A DNA stretch of 55,481 nt, from assembly GCA_031280685.1 (NCBI GenBank), contig JAITGM010000047.1:1-55481 (forward strand). The letters run 5' to 3'. Position numbers and translations under genes: made by a program. Under the pieces are notes generated by a model. It was given only the letters and a program-made list of their open reading frames with translations. It made no database searches and was not told the DNA's origin. This stretch comes from Christensenellaceae bacterium (GTDB lineage Bacteria > Bacillota > Clostridia > Christensenellales > UBA1750). Of this stretch, positions 48,101-55,411 are shown in pieces (position 1 is the stretch's first letter; every line of letters begins with the position of its first letter).

Positions 48101-48566
48101 CCGAATGTTCGCTTCGAAGGATCAGATTCCGAACGCGCAAGGCTGGACACGCGCACAGTACAAAAGGGCCGGCGACGCTTTCGGGCCGAAAATGAACGAA
48201 GAAACATTCGGAGGGATCTTTGCGGACGTATCCAGATACCAGACGGCGAACGACAAGTATAACCGGCTCAGGCAGATCCTTGGGGATAACAAAAGCGCCA
48301 AGACCTTTTATGAGAAGGTGTTTAAGGTCACGACCGCGCCGGCGGGATGGACAGAGAGCATGTACAAGGCCGCCGCGAAGAAGAAAGAGGTGAAGGGAAT
48401 CACGATGCAGCAGTTCGATCAGATTTTTAGGGCGGTGGCCTATCGAGGGACGCAGGCGCAGCTAAATGCGCTCGCCGACATAGGCCTGAGCTATGATCAG
48501 GCCGTCGCGCTGCTGGAGGTCATCAACAACGATAAGTGGCTCGGGGAGAAGCTCGCGCTCGCGTAG
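42168..48566 (+). CDS. Giant polyvalent internal virion protein (2132 aa)
   Basis: GTG 42168 with AGGAGTG upstream. Pro/Ala-rich N-terminal 130 residues, a hydrophobic Ala/Gly-rich stretch (about 290-430), then near residues 545-690 a small alpha-beta unit (LKTPEDAAAILAIPSV, FTFAAPVSVNGETGNMAVVV) like the BECR/LPD-type domains of phage polyvalent proteins. Long helices follow (about 740-1100), then PYRQGYFPHFMD near 1130 and FGASAVGGNIASAVTNLIP near 1320, resembling the LPD38 family. The C-terminal 500 residues are repetitive helices. Role inferred: ejected with the genome to span the cell envelope. I see no clear lytic domain. Last late gene. Confidence 0.72.
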   Translation: MAAIKYQDPQKEEEERRKKAANATVKVPKPAAASSSLKPLATPVKPVVSKVQLPAAPAAPKGPAIQSYKPAAKAPAAQAKAQQVKKPAAPSVPAIVPAQYRSPAPLKPRAQAAPIAGKVAPFARVGGNGPDLTEVVEAFKNGQGPRQMPDLMKAVESARQAQAKTRPIDLLGALLGASKQEAPQLPTADILPKYQETIRRMPDIVANGFTGASTSGFEGAVNGFSGYSNLALASALESMANHGAEGVPWAQPIRENLLSVAASAREQAEYDLERKSAPALAAQKKLESMGLNDAEQFLADAAGTTGSVLTNAWMGNLPASAGALAPLWGASGGSGAIGQYSGLMPLFFGASGGKAQEALAQGYGMDKAAARGLASGTLEAAVELASGGAMGMGKGIASEPIKRFLGLGGGRIVDMLGEGVEEMASEAINPLLDRLMLDPNAHLASLGQVLRAGALGALGSFITGGGADKLTGLDAEDVSAAQVAPAEASAQGAGVSESQNAQVQAAAAAAPINPAAIATVDPNRTTIAQQISGAASELAGMKPVASVDFSIDRNIGIRENGLKAISHVLKDGAAVSREGFGEVELSERRLKDGLRYLKTPEDAAAILAIPSVIKNGKPISEHDDHKARGFQTFTFAAPVSVNGETGNMAVVVKQTNKNHYKTHRIIFPGGETIELDGSNAKNARDEVRANIAAPQDATSSPIHPVSGSTLAYAEQAVNNTSEENAAAQRRSTVKADREINRRRNEFLVRAENALDIPEAKARQARELVNAYINTLLENGGQTNAQQDEALFREMYSMADLDGIGQSAGHEAIARRGFDEALAEFHREIAVAVRYNESRHEKVSDKAAVLREDAPTRQEIDGAWKRVQELRERLRVLKEESLLTESDREEARNIARAIDSYEKGNKQAFDTPRIRELGLNPNMKTIWELGRTMHALEAARKPILALQSALQQERQLRADEIMEFADEFNDMWRPDMWTEDVRRVFEHIMGKYSRANDLVQEELETQHGRERQRLGFKDKYIRRVNAMKLSKEESFAVQFVGETLDKIGRREQQLMEISLKKLEVGRGQPKNAVQLNEEISGLKAELEEYRAQNQGMDWAKIGRSIVKFREIYDELFRAVNDYLLDVGEEPIPYRQGYFPHFMDAEPDTVLKAFADKLGLNVQELPTAIAGQTAGRRPNRPYMPERMARQGEATVYDAVRGFETALEHYANTIYRTDAIKFFRTLDDTLREKYMPDEKIKRIREIRDSPELSQLEKEYYIGAIRQEGNDKTKNSGLATFLTEYTNRLAGKQSVFARSSEGFFGRKPLGVFGKWNARFGASAVGGNIASAVTNLIPTLQAMNETNPVLYAQSMAKAIASLRLEDGGDFARSNYLRVREGETQLNEARGSSRRAGQVAGNVMNFMFETMDTVASRAVWYMMEQQALNDGYDPETAVEIADDKSGKIQAQRDIVYLPIAASRGGPMYRAAMAFQLEVRNQWSHIIRDIPDEIKERGLAWALKWFIQTMIAGWLYNDASEKVMGRTNVMIDPIGMANRIAGRLTGTRLNNAFDILSGSGLTKQVNQQNVPAALMATAREIGEQIPYLSNVSGLWGGEGRIPITGMLPDLTKLAGTIGADGNYVRQVLLEEGTKPLFGMIPGGGQLRKTAFGALAEAQGGRYRSDKEGKHTLQFPLEQTPSEIAQGLLFGQWAPQPARDYIDGTQGALNAAQTEAYDSLTAAGHDRLGAFDLINGIRNIKGKGEDEKGQAERRRNALLETGSTAPRASENKVGTLLARALKLPEPAASEAGKQTLTSAEKTMIDRATISPTAKSDRDYTSGSTLGISMLDDGQRARAAEAKRAGISSETYWKAYSGFAALTKTKPEGETATNAEKAQWLLKSDIPQNQKAQLWNIMNKTKEKDAKPLDFSSADNLAWSLKWDRDEVETRNASFDYTKQVAPWMTKQKYISTYNVATADGAKDKNTRMANLMRVGYSLQDANTLYNRMFASKDQIPNAQGWTRAQYKRAGDAFGPKMNEETFGGIFADVSRYQTANDKYNRLRQILGDNKSAKTFYEKVFKVTTAPAGWTESMYKAAAKKKEVKGITMQQFDQIFRAVAYRGTQAQLNALADIGLSYDQAVALLEVINNDKWLGEKLALA

Positions 48567-48583
48567 TTATTAGTATTTATGGG

Positions 48584-48632
48584 AACGATTCAGTGATTCC
48601 TTGGCAGAGGATTGCTGAATCGTTTGCGTTTT
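48584..48632 (+). terminator. Terminator of the prophage late operon
   Basis: AACGATTCAG (48584-48593) pairs with CTGAATCGTT (48615-48624), followed by TGCGTTTT. The T-run is short but the 10-bp stem is perfect. Confidence 0.65.
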
Positions 48633-48743
48633 GGATGAGCGTCTTTGCTAAACACAATTAAAGCCAGGCTTGATAACGCGCCCATAACGCTCTCGTTATT
48701 AAAAAAATGGCTTGAAATTTTAATAAGGCAGGTGCGCGCAAAG

Positions 48744-48786
48744 CAAAAAAACCTCGTTCCGCAACGGTGGAACGGGGGCTTTTTTG
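48744..48786. terminator. Bidirectional terminator near the right prophage edge
   Basis: CCTCGTTCC (48752-48760) pairs with GGAACGGGG (48769-48777); A7 before and T6 after the stem. Confidence 0.8.
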
Positions 48787-48802
48787 CTTTGCGCCTTATC
48801 GC

Positions 48803-49054
48803 TTGAAGACGCATCCGAAAACACCATTCACGAAAATAAAGCGCGGCGCGTTCGGATTTGAAAGGGATTGGCAGGGGGAGGGGGAACTCCGCGGCGCGTT
48901 CAGCGACTGGTATGACCAAGCCAACAATGAGCAGGATGAAGAGTGCGTCATTTTGGCGGTTCGCATCACGAAGGCCTTTATTTTCGGGGATCACGGAGCG
49001 CTGCGCTACGCGATGGACTTTGCGAACAAGGCGGAGGGGCGCAAAGCAGAATAG
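48803..49054 (+). CDS. Hypothetical protein at the right prophage edge
   Basis: 83 aa from TTG 48803; no ATG fits and no ribosome binding site is seen, so the start is doubtful. The frame reads like protein (GAFGFERDWQGEGELRGAFS, YDQANNEQDEECVIL, GDHGALRYAMDFANKAEG). It lies between the prophage terminators and the dnaE terminator. It may be a host gene, a phage cargo gene, or a 3' fragment cut by integration. Not recognised. Confidence 0.45.
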   Translation: MKTHPKTPFTKIKRGAFGFERDWQGEGELRGAFSDWYDQANNEQDEECVILAVRITKAFIFGDHGALRYAMDFANKAEGRKAE

Positions 49055-49142
49055 AAACCAGGAAGCGGCCCGGCGAGCCCTTGTGTGGCCGCTCTTTCAT
49101 CGCCCATGGGGAAGGAAGGGCGAAGGGTGGTCCGCCGGCAGT

Positions 49143-49175
49143 AAAAAAAGGAAACCGTTATGCGGTTTCCTTTTT
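49143..49175. terminator. Bidirectional terminator, 3' of dnaE
   Basis: GGAAACCG (49150-49157) pairs with CGGTTTCC (49163-49170); T7 on the minus side, T5 on the plus side. Confidence 0.9.
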
Positions 49176-49198
49176 GGCGCATCACAAATGGAGGCGAA

Positions 49199-52100
49199 CT
49201 ACTTCAAAAAAACGTTCTCTTCGCCCAAGAGCCCCTGCATCCGCTCGAGCAGCATGGGGTTTGGCTCCACGGCCTGCGTGGCAGGCAGCGCGTAGGTCTT
49301 GCCATCAAAGTGAACCCTGACCTCGCAGGGGCCGGGGTTTGCCCGGATGGCCAGGCGCACGCTGTCGAGCTGCTGCTTTTCGCGCAGGTGCAGATAGAGC
49401 GTCCGCTGTTTTTCGGCGCTTAAGGCGAGTGGGAGTGCGCTTTCGATGATGAGGGAAGGCTCTCGCTCCTCGCGCAGCGAGAGCCGCCCCGTGATCTGCA
49501 CGGCGGAATCGGCCTGCAGGTAATGGTTCAGCCGCTCATAGACCCTTGGGAAGACCAGCGCCTCCATCGCGCCATAGAGATCCTCTACCTGCAGAAAGCA
49601 CATCAACGCGTTGTTGCGCGTGGTTTTCAGGCGGCTTTCGAGGATGAAGACGCCGATCGTGAAGGGCTGGCCGTCATAGCGCTGCCAGCCTTCCTCCTCG
49701 GAAAGCTCTCGGAGGCGGCGGAGATTTTGCGGGTTCTTTTCGATCGCATTGCGGTATTCGTCCAGAGGGTGGCCGGTGAGATAGACCCCGGTCGTTTCCT
49801 TTTCCATCATGAGCAGGGCGCGCTTTGGGTGCTCGGGTAGTTCGGGCAGGCTCGGCTTGACCGAGGGCCCCTCGCCCAGCGCGCCGAACAAGTCCATCTG
49901 CCCGGCGACGTTGACCTTGGCGCTCTTGCCCGCGCTGTCGATGCTCCTTTCGTAGACGGCGAGCTTTTGGGCGCGGCTGCCGGGCAGCGAGTCGAGCGCG
50001 CCCGCCTTGATGAGCGATTCGACAGTCTTTTTGTTGATGCCGTTTTGGCCGGCGCGCTCGCAAAAGTCGAACACATCGCGGAAGGGGTTTTGCCCGCGCA
50101 GAGCGGTCAGGGTTTCGACCGCCGTGTGGCCCACGTTCTTGATGGCCGCCAGGCCATAGAGAATGGCCCCGTTTTCGACCGAAAAGCGCGGGGTAGAGAG
50201 GTTCACGTCCGGCGCCTTAACCGGAATGCCGTTTTTGCGGCAGTATTGAATCAGCCCCGCGAGCTTGCCCGGGTCAAAGAGCGCGGAATTCATGCAGGCG
50301 GCCAGGAAAGGCCGCGGGTAATGCGCTTTTAAGTAGGCGGTTTGGTAGGCGATGAGCGCGTAGGCAGCCGCGTGGGATTTGTTGAAGGCGTATTGGGCGA
50401 AGCTTTCCATCTGGGCGAAGATCGAAAGGGCAAGCTCGCGGCTGGTGCCAAGCCGCACGGCGCCAGGCACGACGATTTCGCCGTTTTCGACCAGCCCATC
50501 CACGAAGACCCTCCGCTCGTGATCCATTTCCTCCCTTTTCTTTTTGGACATGGCCCTGCGCACGATGTCGCTCCGGCCCAGGGAGTAGCCCGCCATATCG
50601 CGGACGATCTGCATGACCTGTTCCTGATAGACCATGCAGCCATAGCTGACCGCCAGCACATTTTTGAGGATTGGCGACTCGTAGCGAACCTGTTCTGGGC
50701 TTTTTTTGCCGCGGATATAGCGCGGAATCGCCTCCATGGGCCCGGGGCGATACAGCGAGATGACCGCGGTCAGATCCTCGATGGATTCGGGCTCCAAATC
50801 GGCGATGACGCGGCGCATCCCGTCGGATTCGAGCTGGAAGACCCCGTCGGTATCGGCCTTGGCGAGCATGGCGTAGGTCGCTTCGTCGTGCAGGTCAAGG
50901 TGGTCAATGTCGAGCGTTTCGCCGCTTTCGAGTTCGATCATTCGGGTGGCGTCGCGCAGGATCGTCAAGGTCTTCAGACCCAGAAAGTCCATCTTCAGCA
51001 GGCCGAGCTTTTCGATGGTGCCCATGGGGAACTGGGTGGTAACGACCTCATCGTTCATCTGCAGGGGGATGAAGTCGGTCAGCGGCTGCGCGCCGATCAC
51101 CACGCCCGCGGCGTGGGTGGAAGCGTGCCTGGGCATGCCCTCCAGGACCTTGGCATAGTCCATAAGCTCCGCGATAGAAGGGTCGTTTTCGATCATGCCG
51201 CGCAGCTCAGCCGAGCTTTCGACGGCCTTTTCGAGCGTCATGCCCAGCTGGTGGAAGGGTTCGAGCTTGCAGATCTGGTCGGCGGTGGCATAAGGCAGCC
51301 CGAGGACGCGGGCCACGTCGCGCACGACGGCCCTTGCCGCCATGGTGCCGAAGGTGATGATCTGCGAAACGCGCTCCTTGCCGTAGCGGCGGGTGACGTA
51401 GTCGATGACCTCCTGCCGGCGCTCGTAGCAAAAGTCAATGTCGAAATCCGGCGCGGAAACGCGCTCGGGGTTGAGAAAGCGCTCGAAGATGAGGCCGTAT
51501 TCGAGCGGGTCTATGCCCGTGATCTGCAGGGCGTAGGCGCAAATAGAACCCGCGCCGCTGCCGCGTCCCGGCCCTACGGGGATGCCGCTTTCCTTGGCGA
51601 AGCGCACGAAGTCCCACACGATGAGGAAGTAATCGACATAGCCGCAGGTTTCGATCATGTCAAGCTCATAGTCCGTGCGCTGGAGGACGGCTTCGCCCGG
51701 GTTTTCGCCGTAGCGGGCGCGGATGCCCTCCTCGCAGCGGGCGCGCAGGTAGGCCGCGTGGTCTTCGCCGCCCGGCACGGGGAAGTTCGGCAGGTGGTAA
51801 TGGCCAAATTCGAACTCAACCTGGCAGCGATCGGCGATTTCCCCGCTGTTTGTGATGGCTTGTGGCGCCTGGGGGAAGAGCGCGGCCATTTCGGCCTCGC
51901 TCTTTAGATAGAACTGATCCGTGCTCAATTCCATGCGGTCGTTGTCGCTCAAGGTTTTGCCGGTTTGTATGCACATGAGCACTTCCTGGGCCTTGGCGTC
52001 GCGCCGCTCGATATAGTGCACGTCGTTGGTGGCAACCAGGGGGATGTTCAGCTCCTTCGAGAGGCGAAAGAGCTCTAAATTCACCTGCTTTTGCTCGGGG

Positions 52101-52633
52101 ATGCCGTGATCCTGCAGCTCGAGAAAGTAATTGTTCTCGCCCATGATGGCCTGAAAGCGCCGCGCGAGCTTCGTGGCCTCCGCGATCTGGCCGGAAACGA
52201 TGAGCCGCGGAAGATCGCCCGATAAGCAGGCCGAAAGGGCGATGAGGCCTTCGTGGTATTGCTCGAGCAGCTCCATATCGATGCGGGGGCGGTAGTAATG
52301 CCCTTCGGTGAAGCCCAGCGAGACCATTTTGATGAGGTTTTGGTAACCCTGCTGGTTCTCGCAGAGCAGAACCAGGTGGGCGTATTCGCGGCTGCCCGAA
52401 GTCTTTTCGAAGCGGCTGCCGGGGGCTACGTAGACCTCGCAGCCGATGACGGGGTGCAGCCCCGCTTCCTTGCAGGCCGTGTAAAAATCCACCACGCCAT
52501 ACATGACGCCGTGATCCGTGATAGCAAGCGAAGAAAAGCCCAGTTCTTTGGCCTTTTTGACCAGAGGCTTGATGCGTGCGGCCCCGTCGAGCAGGGAATA
52601 TTCACTGTGCAGGTGCAGATGCGCAAAGGCCAT
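49199..52633 (-). CDS. dnaE: DNA polymerase III subunit alpha
   Basis: 1144 aa, normal for DnaE. PHP domain first (HLHSEYSLLDGA, AITDHGVMYG), then the polymerase palm with GPGRGSGAGSICAY and the catalytic PDFDIDFCYERR (about 400-415), the beta-binding and helix-hairpin-helix regions, and a C-terminal OB fold (FTIGVFILESRLKTTRNN, VQITGRLSLREEREPS). It copies chromosomal DNA. ATG 52633 follows AGGGGG; upstream codons in frame lack similarity. It is on the same strand as pfkA, its common neighbour in Bacillota, but the prophage lies between them. Confidence 0.97.
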   Translation of the reverse strand: MAFAHLHLHSEYSLLDGAARIKPLVKKAKELGFSSLAITDHGVMYGVVDFYTACKEAGLHPVIGCEVYVAPGSRFEKTSGSREYAHLVLLCENQQGYQNLIKMVSLGFTEGHYYRPRIDMELLEQYHEGLIALSACLSGDLPRLIVSGQIAEATKLARRFQAIMGENNYFLELQDHGIPEQKQVNLELFRLSKELNIPLVATNDVHYIERRDAKAQEVLMCIQTGKTLSDNDRMELSTDQFYLKSEAEMAALFPQAPQAITNSGEIADRCQVEFEFGHYHLPNFPVPGGEDHAAYLRARCEEGIRARYGENPGEAVLQRTDYELDMIETCGYVDYFLIVWDFVRFAKESGIPVGPGRGSGAGSICAYALQITGIDPLEYGLIFERFLNPERVSAPDFDIDFCYERRQEVIDYVTRRYGKERVSQIITFGTMAARAVVRDVARVLGLPYATADQICKLEPFHQLGMTLEKAVESSAELRGMIENDPSIAELMDYAKVLEGMPRHASTHAAGVVIGAQPLTDFIPLQMNDEVVTTQFPMGTIEKLGLLKMDFLGLKTLTILRDATRMIELESGETLDIDHLDLHDEATYAMLAKADTDGVFQLESDGMRRVIADLEPESIEDLTAVISLYRPGPMEAIPRYIRGKKSPEQVRYESPILKNVLAVSYGCMVYQEQVMQIVRDMAGYSLGRSDIVRRAMSKKKREEMDHERRVFVDGLVENGEIVVPGAVRLGTSRELALSIFAQMESFAQYAFNKSHAAAYALIAYQTAYLKAHYPRPFLAACMNSALFDPGKLAGLIQYCRKNGIPVKAPDVNLSTPRFSVENGAILYGLAAIKNVGHTAVETLTALRGQNPFRDVFDFCERAGQNGINKKTVESLIKAGALDSLPGSRAQKLAVYERSIDSAGKSAKVNVAGQMDLFGALGEGPSVKPSLPELPEHPKRALLMMEKETTGVYLTGHPLDEYRNAIEKNPQNLRRLRELSEEEGWQRYDGQPFTIGVFILESRLKTTRNNALMCFLQVEDLYGAMEALVFPRVYERLNHYLQADSAVQITGRLSLREEREPSLIIESALPLALSAEKQRTLYLHLREKQQLDSVRLAIRANPGPCEVRVHFDGKTYALPATQAVEPNPMLLERMQGLLGEENVFLK

Positions 52634-52731
52634 GCGGCGGCGCCCCCTCGCTCTTGTTTCTTGCCTTGATGATAGCACCGGCGCCCCCTTTTTTCAAGGG
52701 CGCGGCCGCAGGGAAAACGCTTTAGGCGCCC

Positions 52732-53036
52732 GGGGCGTCCTTAGGGCAAGCAGGCAGGCCGAAAGGGGAGCGGATAAGGCTAAAGAAGATTTTGTGGGGT
52801 GAAAACACCAGGGGGCACAGGAACGTCCTTAGGGCAAGAAAGCAAAAAGCGAGAAAGTGAAAGGGGGGAAATGGAAGATGGAGTGGATGATAGCGAGCGG
52901 GCTAGCCGAGTACCTGCTGTGGCGCGAAAAGAAGCGTGCCGCAAGGCGCGGCGGGCGATAAAAGGAGCGAGAAAAGAAAGCTTGAGGGCGTTAAAACATT
53001 AAGGGGCGTGAGAACGTCCTCGGGGCAAGAAGGCAA
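52732..53036 (+). repeat. Three diverged copies of a GCAAG-type direct repeat
   Basis: GCGTCCTTAGGGCAAGCAGG near 52736, ACGTCCTTAGGGCAAGAAAG near 52824 and ACGTCCTCGGGGCAAGAAGG near 53012. The second and third are each followed by GCG-GAAAG-GA-G-rich sequence and a ribosome-site-like GGGGGG or GGAGGG and an ATG. The gap 52634-53258 holds no longer gene. Confidence 0.6.
52877..52960 (+). CDS. Tiny ORF (27 aa) after repeat copy 2
   Basis: Encodes MEWMIASGLAEYLLWREKKR plus a basic tail: a short hydrophobic helix with basic end, the shape of a small membrane peptide. AGGGGGG lies 10 bases upstream. Could be chance. Confidence 0.3.
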
Positions 53037-53067
53037 GGGAGCGCGAAAGCGAGGAGGGACTCTAAGG

Positions 53068-53217
53068 ATGGAAACGATGGTGGTCTGCGGGTTGGGGATC
53101 TACGCGCAATGGAGCGAGGATTGGCCGAGGGAAAGGGTGAGGCCGGGGAAGGGGGAGAGGATCGCCTGGCATTTTGCGCAAAACCGCGATAAAATGAAAA
53201 AAACCAAGGTTTTTTAG
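53068..53217 (+). CDS. Small ORF (49 aa) after repeat copy 3
   Basis: ATG 53068 after GGAGGG. Reads METMVVCGLGIYAQWSEDWP and a basic C-terminus; the stop lies in AAAACCAAGGTTTTTT, a weak terminator-like palindrome. No family known to me. Confidence 0.35.
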   Translation: METMVVCGLGIYAQWSEDWPRERVRPGKGERIAWHFAQNRDKMKKTKVF

Positions 53218-53258
53218 GCGAAGGGCGAAGGACTAAGCCAGGAAAGGGGGGCGGGGCG

Positions 53259-53723
53259 GTGCTTGAAGAGATATACAGGCAGAACGCAGAAGGCTTCGTC
53301 AAGGGCCTGACCCGCTTCTCGCGGGATCGCGAGGCCGCGATGGACGCCGTGCAGCAGGCTTTTTTGCAGGGCCTGCGCCACCGCGAAACGCTGGAGGGCC
53401 TGGCCGGGGGGCAGGCGCGGGCCTGGCTGTATACGGCGGCCAAAAACGCCCTCACCGACCAAAAGCGCAGGCAAACCCGCCTGCTGAGCGTGGAGGCGGA
53501 CGCGGAACTGCCCGCCCCTGTTGAGGATATTGAGGATAGGCTCTTGCTGAGCGGCCTAATGGAAGCGTTAAGCGACGAGCAGCGCGAAATCGTTCAGATG
53601 CGCTATTTTGCGGGCTTTAACGCAAGCGAGATCGGCAAGGCGCTGGATTTGCCCGCGGCGACGGTGCGCACGAAGCTCCGCGCCGCTCTGGTGAAGATGA
53701 GAAACGAGCTGAACAAGGAATAA
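53259..53723 (+). CDS. ECF-type RNA polymerase sigma factor
   Basis: 154 aa. Region 2 (FVKGLTRFSRDREAAMDAVQQAFLQG, in parts; about residues 12-40), ARAWLYTAAKNALTDQKRR, and region 4 (LSDEQREIVQMRYFAGFNASEIGKALDLPAATVRTKL, in parts; about 95-145). It redirects RNA polymerase to its own promoters. GTG 53259 after a G-rich site. No anti-sigma factor follows; the partner gene 26 bases downstream encodes an unrecognised protein, so control is unclear. Confidence 0.88.
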   Translation: MLEEIYRQNAEGFVKGLTRFSRDREAAMDAVQQAFLQGLRHRETLEGLAGGQARAWLYTAAKNALTDQKRRQTRLLSVEADAELPAPVEDIEDRLLLSGLMEALSDEQREIVQMRYFAGFNASEIGKALDLPAATVRTKLRAALVKMRNELNKE

Positions 53724-53749
53724 AACCAATTTGAAGGGAGACAAACACG

Positions 53750-54934
53750 ATGGAAAGCAAGACCTTGATGATCAACTGCGGCAGCGCAATCCTTTTGAGC
53801 TATGACGAAAGGGAATTCGCAGGCTATGGGCGCATCGTCATGAACTGCGGCAGCGCCCTCTTCTCAAAGAGCGCCTATGAGGGGCTGCACGCCCACGGAG
53901 GCTTCCAGCTCAACTGCGGGCGTTCGAAGATCATCGAGCTTAAGGGCAGGGTTGTGGAGCTTGGCAAGGACGCGGAGCTGAACGGCAGTGTGCCCTTTAA
54001 GAGCTGCCACCTGTTTTCGGCGGGTTCGGTCTGGATCACGGGCGGGGACGCGAAGGCCTTTGGCGAGATCGCGGCCTTAAGCGCCGGCAAGCTGTATTAC
54101 CCGGCGGGCTTCCCCATCGATGAGATTCCGAACCTCGATGCGGATCGGCAGATTCCCTACCCACCCGAGGCGAAGATCTTCCACGGCGACTTAAAGCTGA
54201 GCGCGCAGCTGGCGCGCGGACTTGACGAAGGCGCGGCGCTCTGGGTGCAGGGCGAGATCGACGCCTGCGATAAAAAGACCCTGGCCGCCCTGGCCGAAAA
54301 GAAGGCAAGGCTTTATTGCTCGGGCGCGCTCATCTACGAAGAGGACGCCATCCGCTACGGCTCGCTCTTTGAGAGCGGCGATCTTGAAGAAGTGCCCGAC
54401 GGCTATGAGATTCTTCACGAAACCCTGCGGCTCAGCCGCGACAGCGCGGCGCTGTATGGCGAAAAGCTCTATGTGCGGGGCGGTCTGCGCATCGCCTATG
54501 GCGAAGAAGAGAGTTTAAACGGCATAAAGAGCCTGATCGTCAGGGGCGAGGCGAAGATTCCCGCGGAGGCCGCGAAGGCTTTCAGGGAAAAGGGGAAGGC
54601 GGACGGGCTGAAGGTTTTTAGCGGCGCGCTGTGGGAGATCACCGGCTCGGGCAAGATCAACCACGCCCAGCTGGCGGCGGCCAGGGCGCAGGGCAAGCGC
54701 TATACCCTCGACGTGAGCGGCACCCTGGACTTTGACGAGGACGTGCAGGCCGAAGATCTGGACTGCTTCATCGCCGTGAACTATTCCGGCGCGCTGAAGG
54801 TGCCGGATGGCGCGCGGGCCGCGCTGCAAGAGAAGGTTGTGCAGGGTTCCGGCGTGATCGCTTCGGCCCGTGATTCCCTGCTCGACCCTGCGGCGACGGA
54901 TCAGATCAACCTGGGCGAATTCAGGAGAATTTAA
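53750..54934 (+). CDS. Unrecognised repeat protein ('NCGSA' protein) downstream of a sigma factor
   Basis: 394 aa with no signal peptide or membrane segment. Three early repeats MINCGSAIL, VMNCGSALF and QLNCGRSKI at spacing of about 24-27 residues, each followed by beta-rich sequence (KIIELKGRVVELGKDAELNG), and later units with the same rhythm (LYVRGGLRIAYGEE, LIVRGEAKIPAEAA, LDVSGTLDFDED). This suggests a beta-solenoid of the bactofilin or pectate-lyase kind. GAAGGGAG before ATG. Co-transcribed with the sigma factor and closed by a strong terminator, so it may be its regulator or a target. Confidence 0.7.
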   Translation: MESKTLMINCGSAILLSYDEREFAGYGRIVMNCGSALFSKSAYEGLHAHGGFQLNCGRSKIIELKGRVVELGKDAELNGSVPFKSCHLFSAGSVWITGGDAKAFGEIAALSAGKLYYPAGFPIDEIPNLDADRQIPYPPEAKIFHGDLKLSAQLARGLDEGAALWVQGEIDACDKKTLAALAEKKARLYCSGALIYEEDAIRYGSLFESGDLEEVPDGYEILHETLRLSRDSAALYGEKLYVRGGLRIAYGEEESLNGIKSLIVRGEAKIPAEAAKAFREKGKADGLKVFSGALWEITGSGKINHAQLAAARAQGKRYTLDVSGTLDFDEDVQAEDLDCFIAVNYSGALKVPDGARAALQEKVVQGSGVIASARDSLLDPAATDQINLGEFRRI

Positions 54935-54983
54935 GGCCCGATCCTGATCTTCAAGGAAAGGGAAAGTCCGGTTTTAAGCAAAG

Positions 54984-55019
54984 GCGGGCCTCACCGTTAA
55001 TGGCGAGGCCCGCTTTTTT
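54984..55019 (+). terminator. Terminator of the sigma-factor operon
   Basis: GCGGGCCTC (54984-54992) pairs with GAGGCCCGC (55005-55013), followed by TTTTTT. Confidence 0.92.
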
Positions 55020-55036
55020 GCCGCCCCAAAGGCGGA

Positions 55037-55411
55037 TTAAGGCGTATTTTGTTCGCAGCTGCAGATGGCGTAGGCCGACACCGACGCGGGGATCAAGCCG
55101 CTGGTGTTAACGCCCCGGGCTTGCCATGTCGTGGCATCGGCGGGGTTGCTGCCCTGCAGATAGGCGACGTTGCTGCTGGTGCCGCCCCCGCCCCCGAGCA
55201 AGAGGGTGCCCGCCGGGCAAGTGGCATGGGCGGTGTTCATGCTGTTTGGCGGAAGATTAGCCGGAGCCCCTTGAACGATCTGGGTGCAGCTGAGAAGTCC
55301 AGCCGGGCCTTGGGGACCGGCAGGCCCCGGCGTTCCCTGCGGGCCTTGCGGGCCGGTTGCGCCCTGGTACCTACTTATTGTTACACAAGTGGCTTGTACG
55401 CTTGGATTCAA
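55037..55411 (-). CDS. Collagen-like protein
   Basis: 124 aa. GATGPQGPQGTPGPAGPQGP (about residues 17-36) is a G-x-y triple-helix segment; the C-terminal part (CPAGTLLLGGGGGTSS, a late ICSCEQ) may form the trimer head, as in spore or surface collagen-like proteins. The start must be TTG 55411 or later, since an in-frame TAA lies 24 bases upstream. No clear ribosome binding site; the start codon lies inside an 11-bp inverted repeat. Confidence 0.72.
   Translation of the reverse strand: MNPSVQATCVTISRYQGATGPQGPQGTPGPAGPQGPAGLLSCTQIVQGAPANLPPNSMNTAHATCPAGTLLLGGGGGTSSNVAYLQGSNPADATTWQARGVNTSGLIPASVSAYAICSCEQNTP

Noticed and set aside
18026..48566. TAG recoded to an amino acid throughout the phage
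   Set aside because: Several phage genes end in TAG with the next gene placed right after it (for example 26638-26640 and 42153-42155), so TAG is a normal stop here; only the tail gene at 38441 is affected.
13049..48698. TCTCGTTA shared by the two prophage edges (13049-13056 and 48691-48698) as an att core
   Set aside because: An 8-base match between two regions of several hundred bases is likely by chance; no longer direct repeat was found, so exact att sites stay open.
48590..48994. 134-aa minus-strand frame after the late operon
   Set aside because: It runs through two terminator hairpins and opposite a better plus-strand frame; no domain or start site.
50342..51907. 521-aa plus-strand frame opposite dnaE
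   Set aside because: Shadow of the conserved dnaE frame; His/Asp/Gly-rich complement pattern with no family match.
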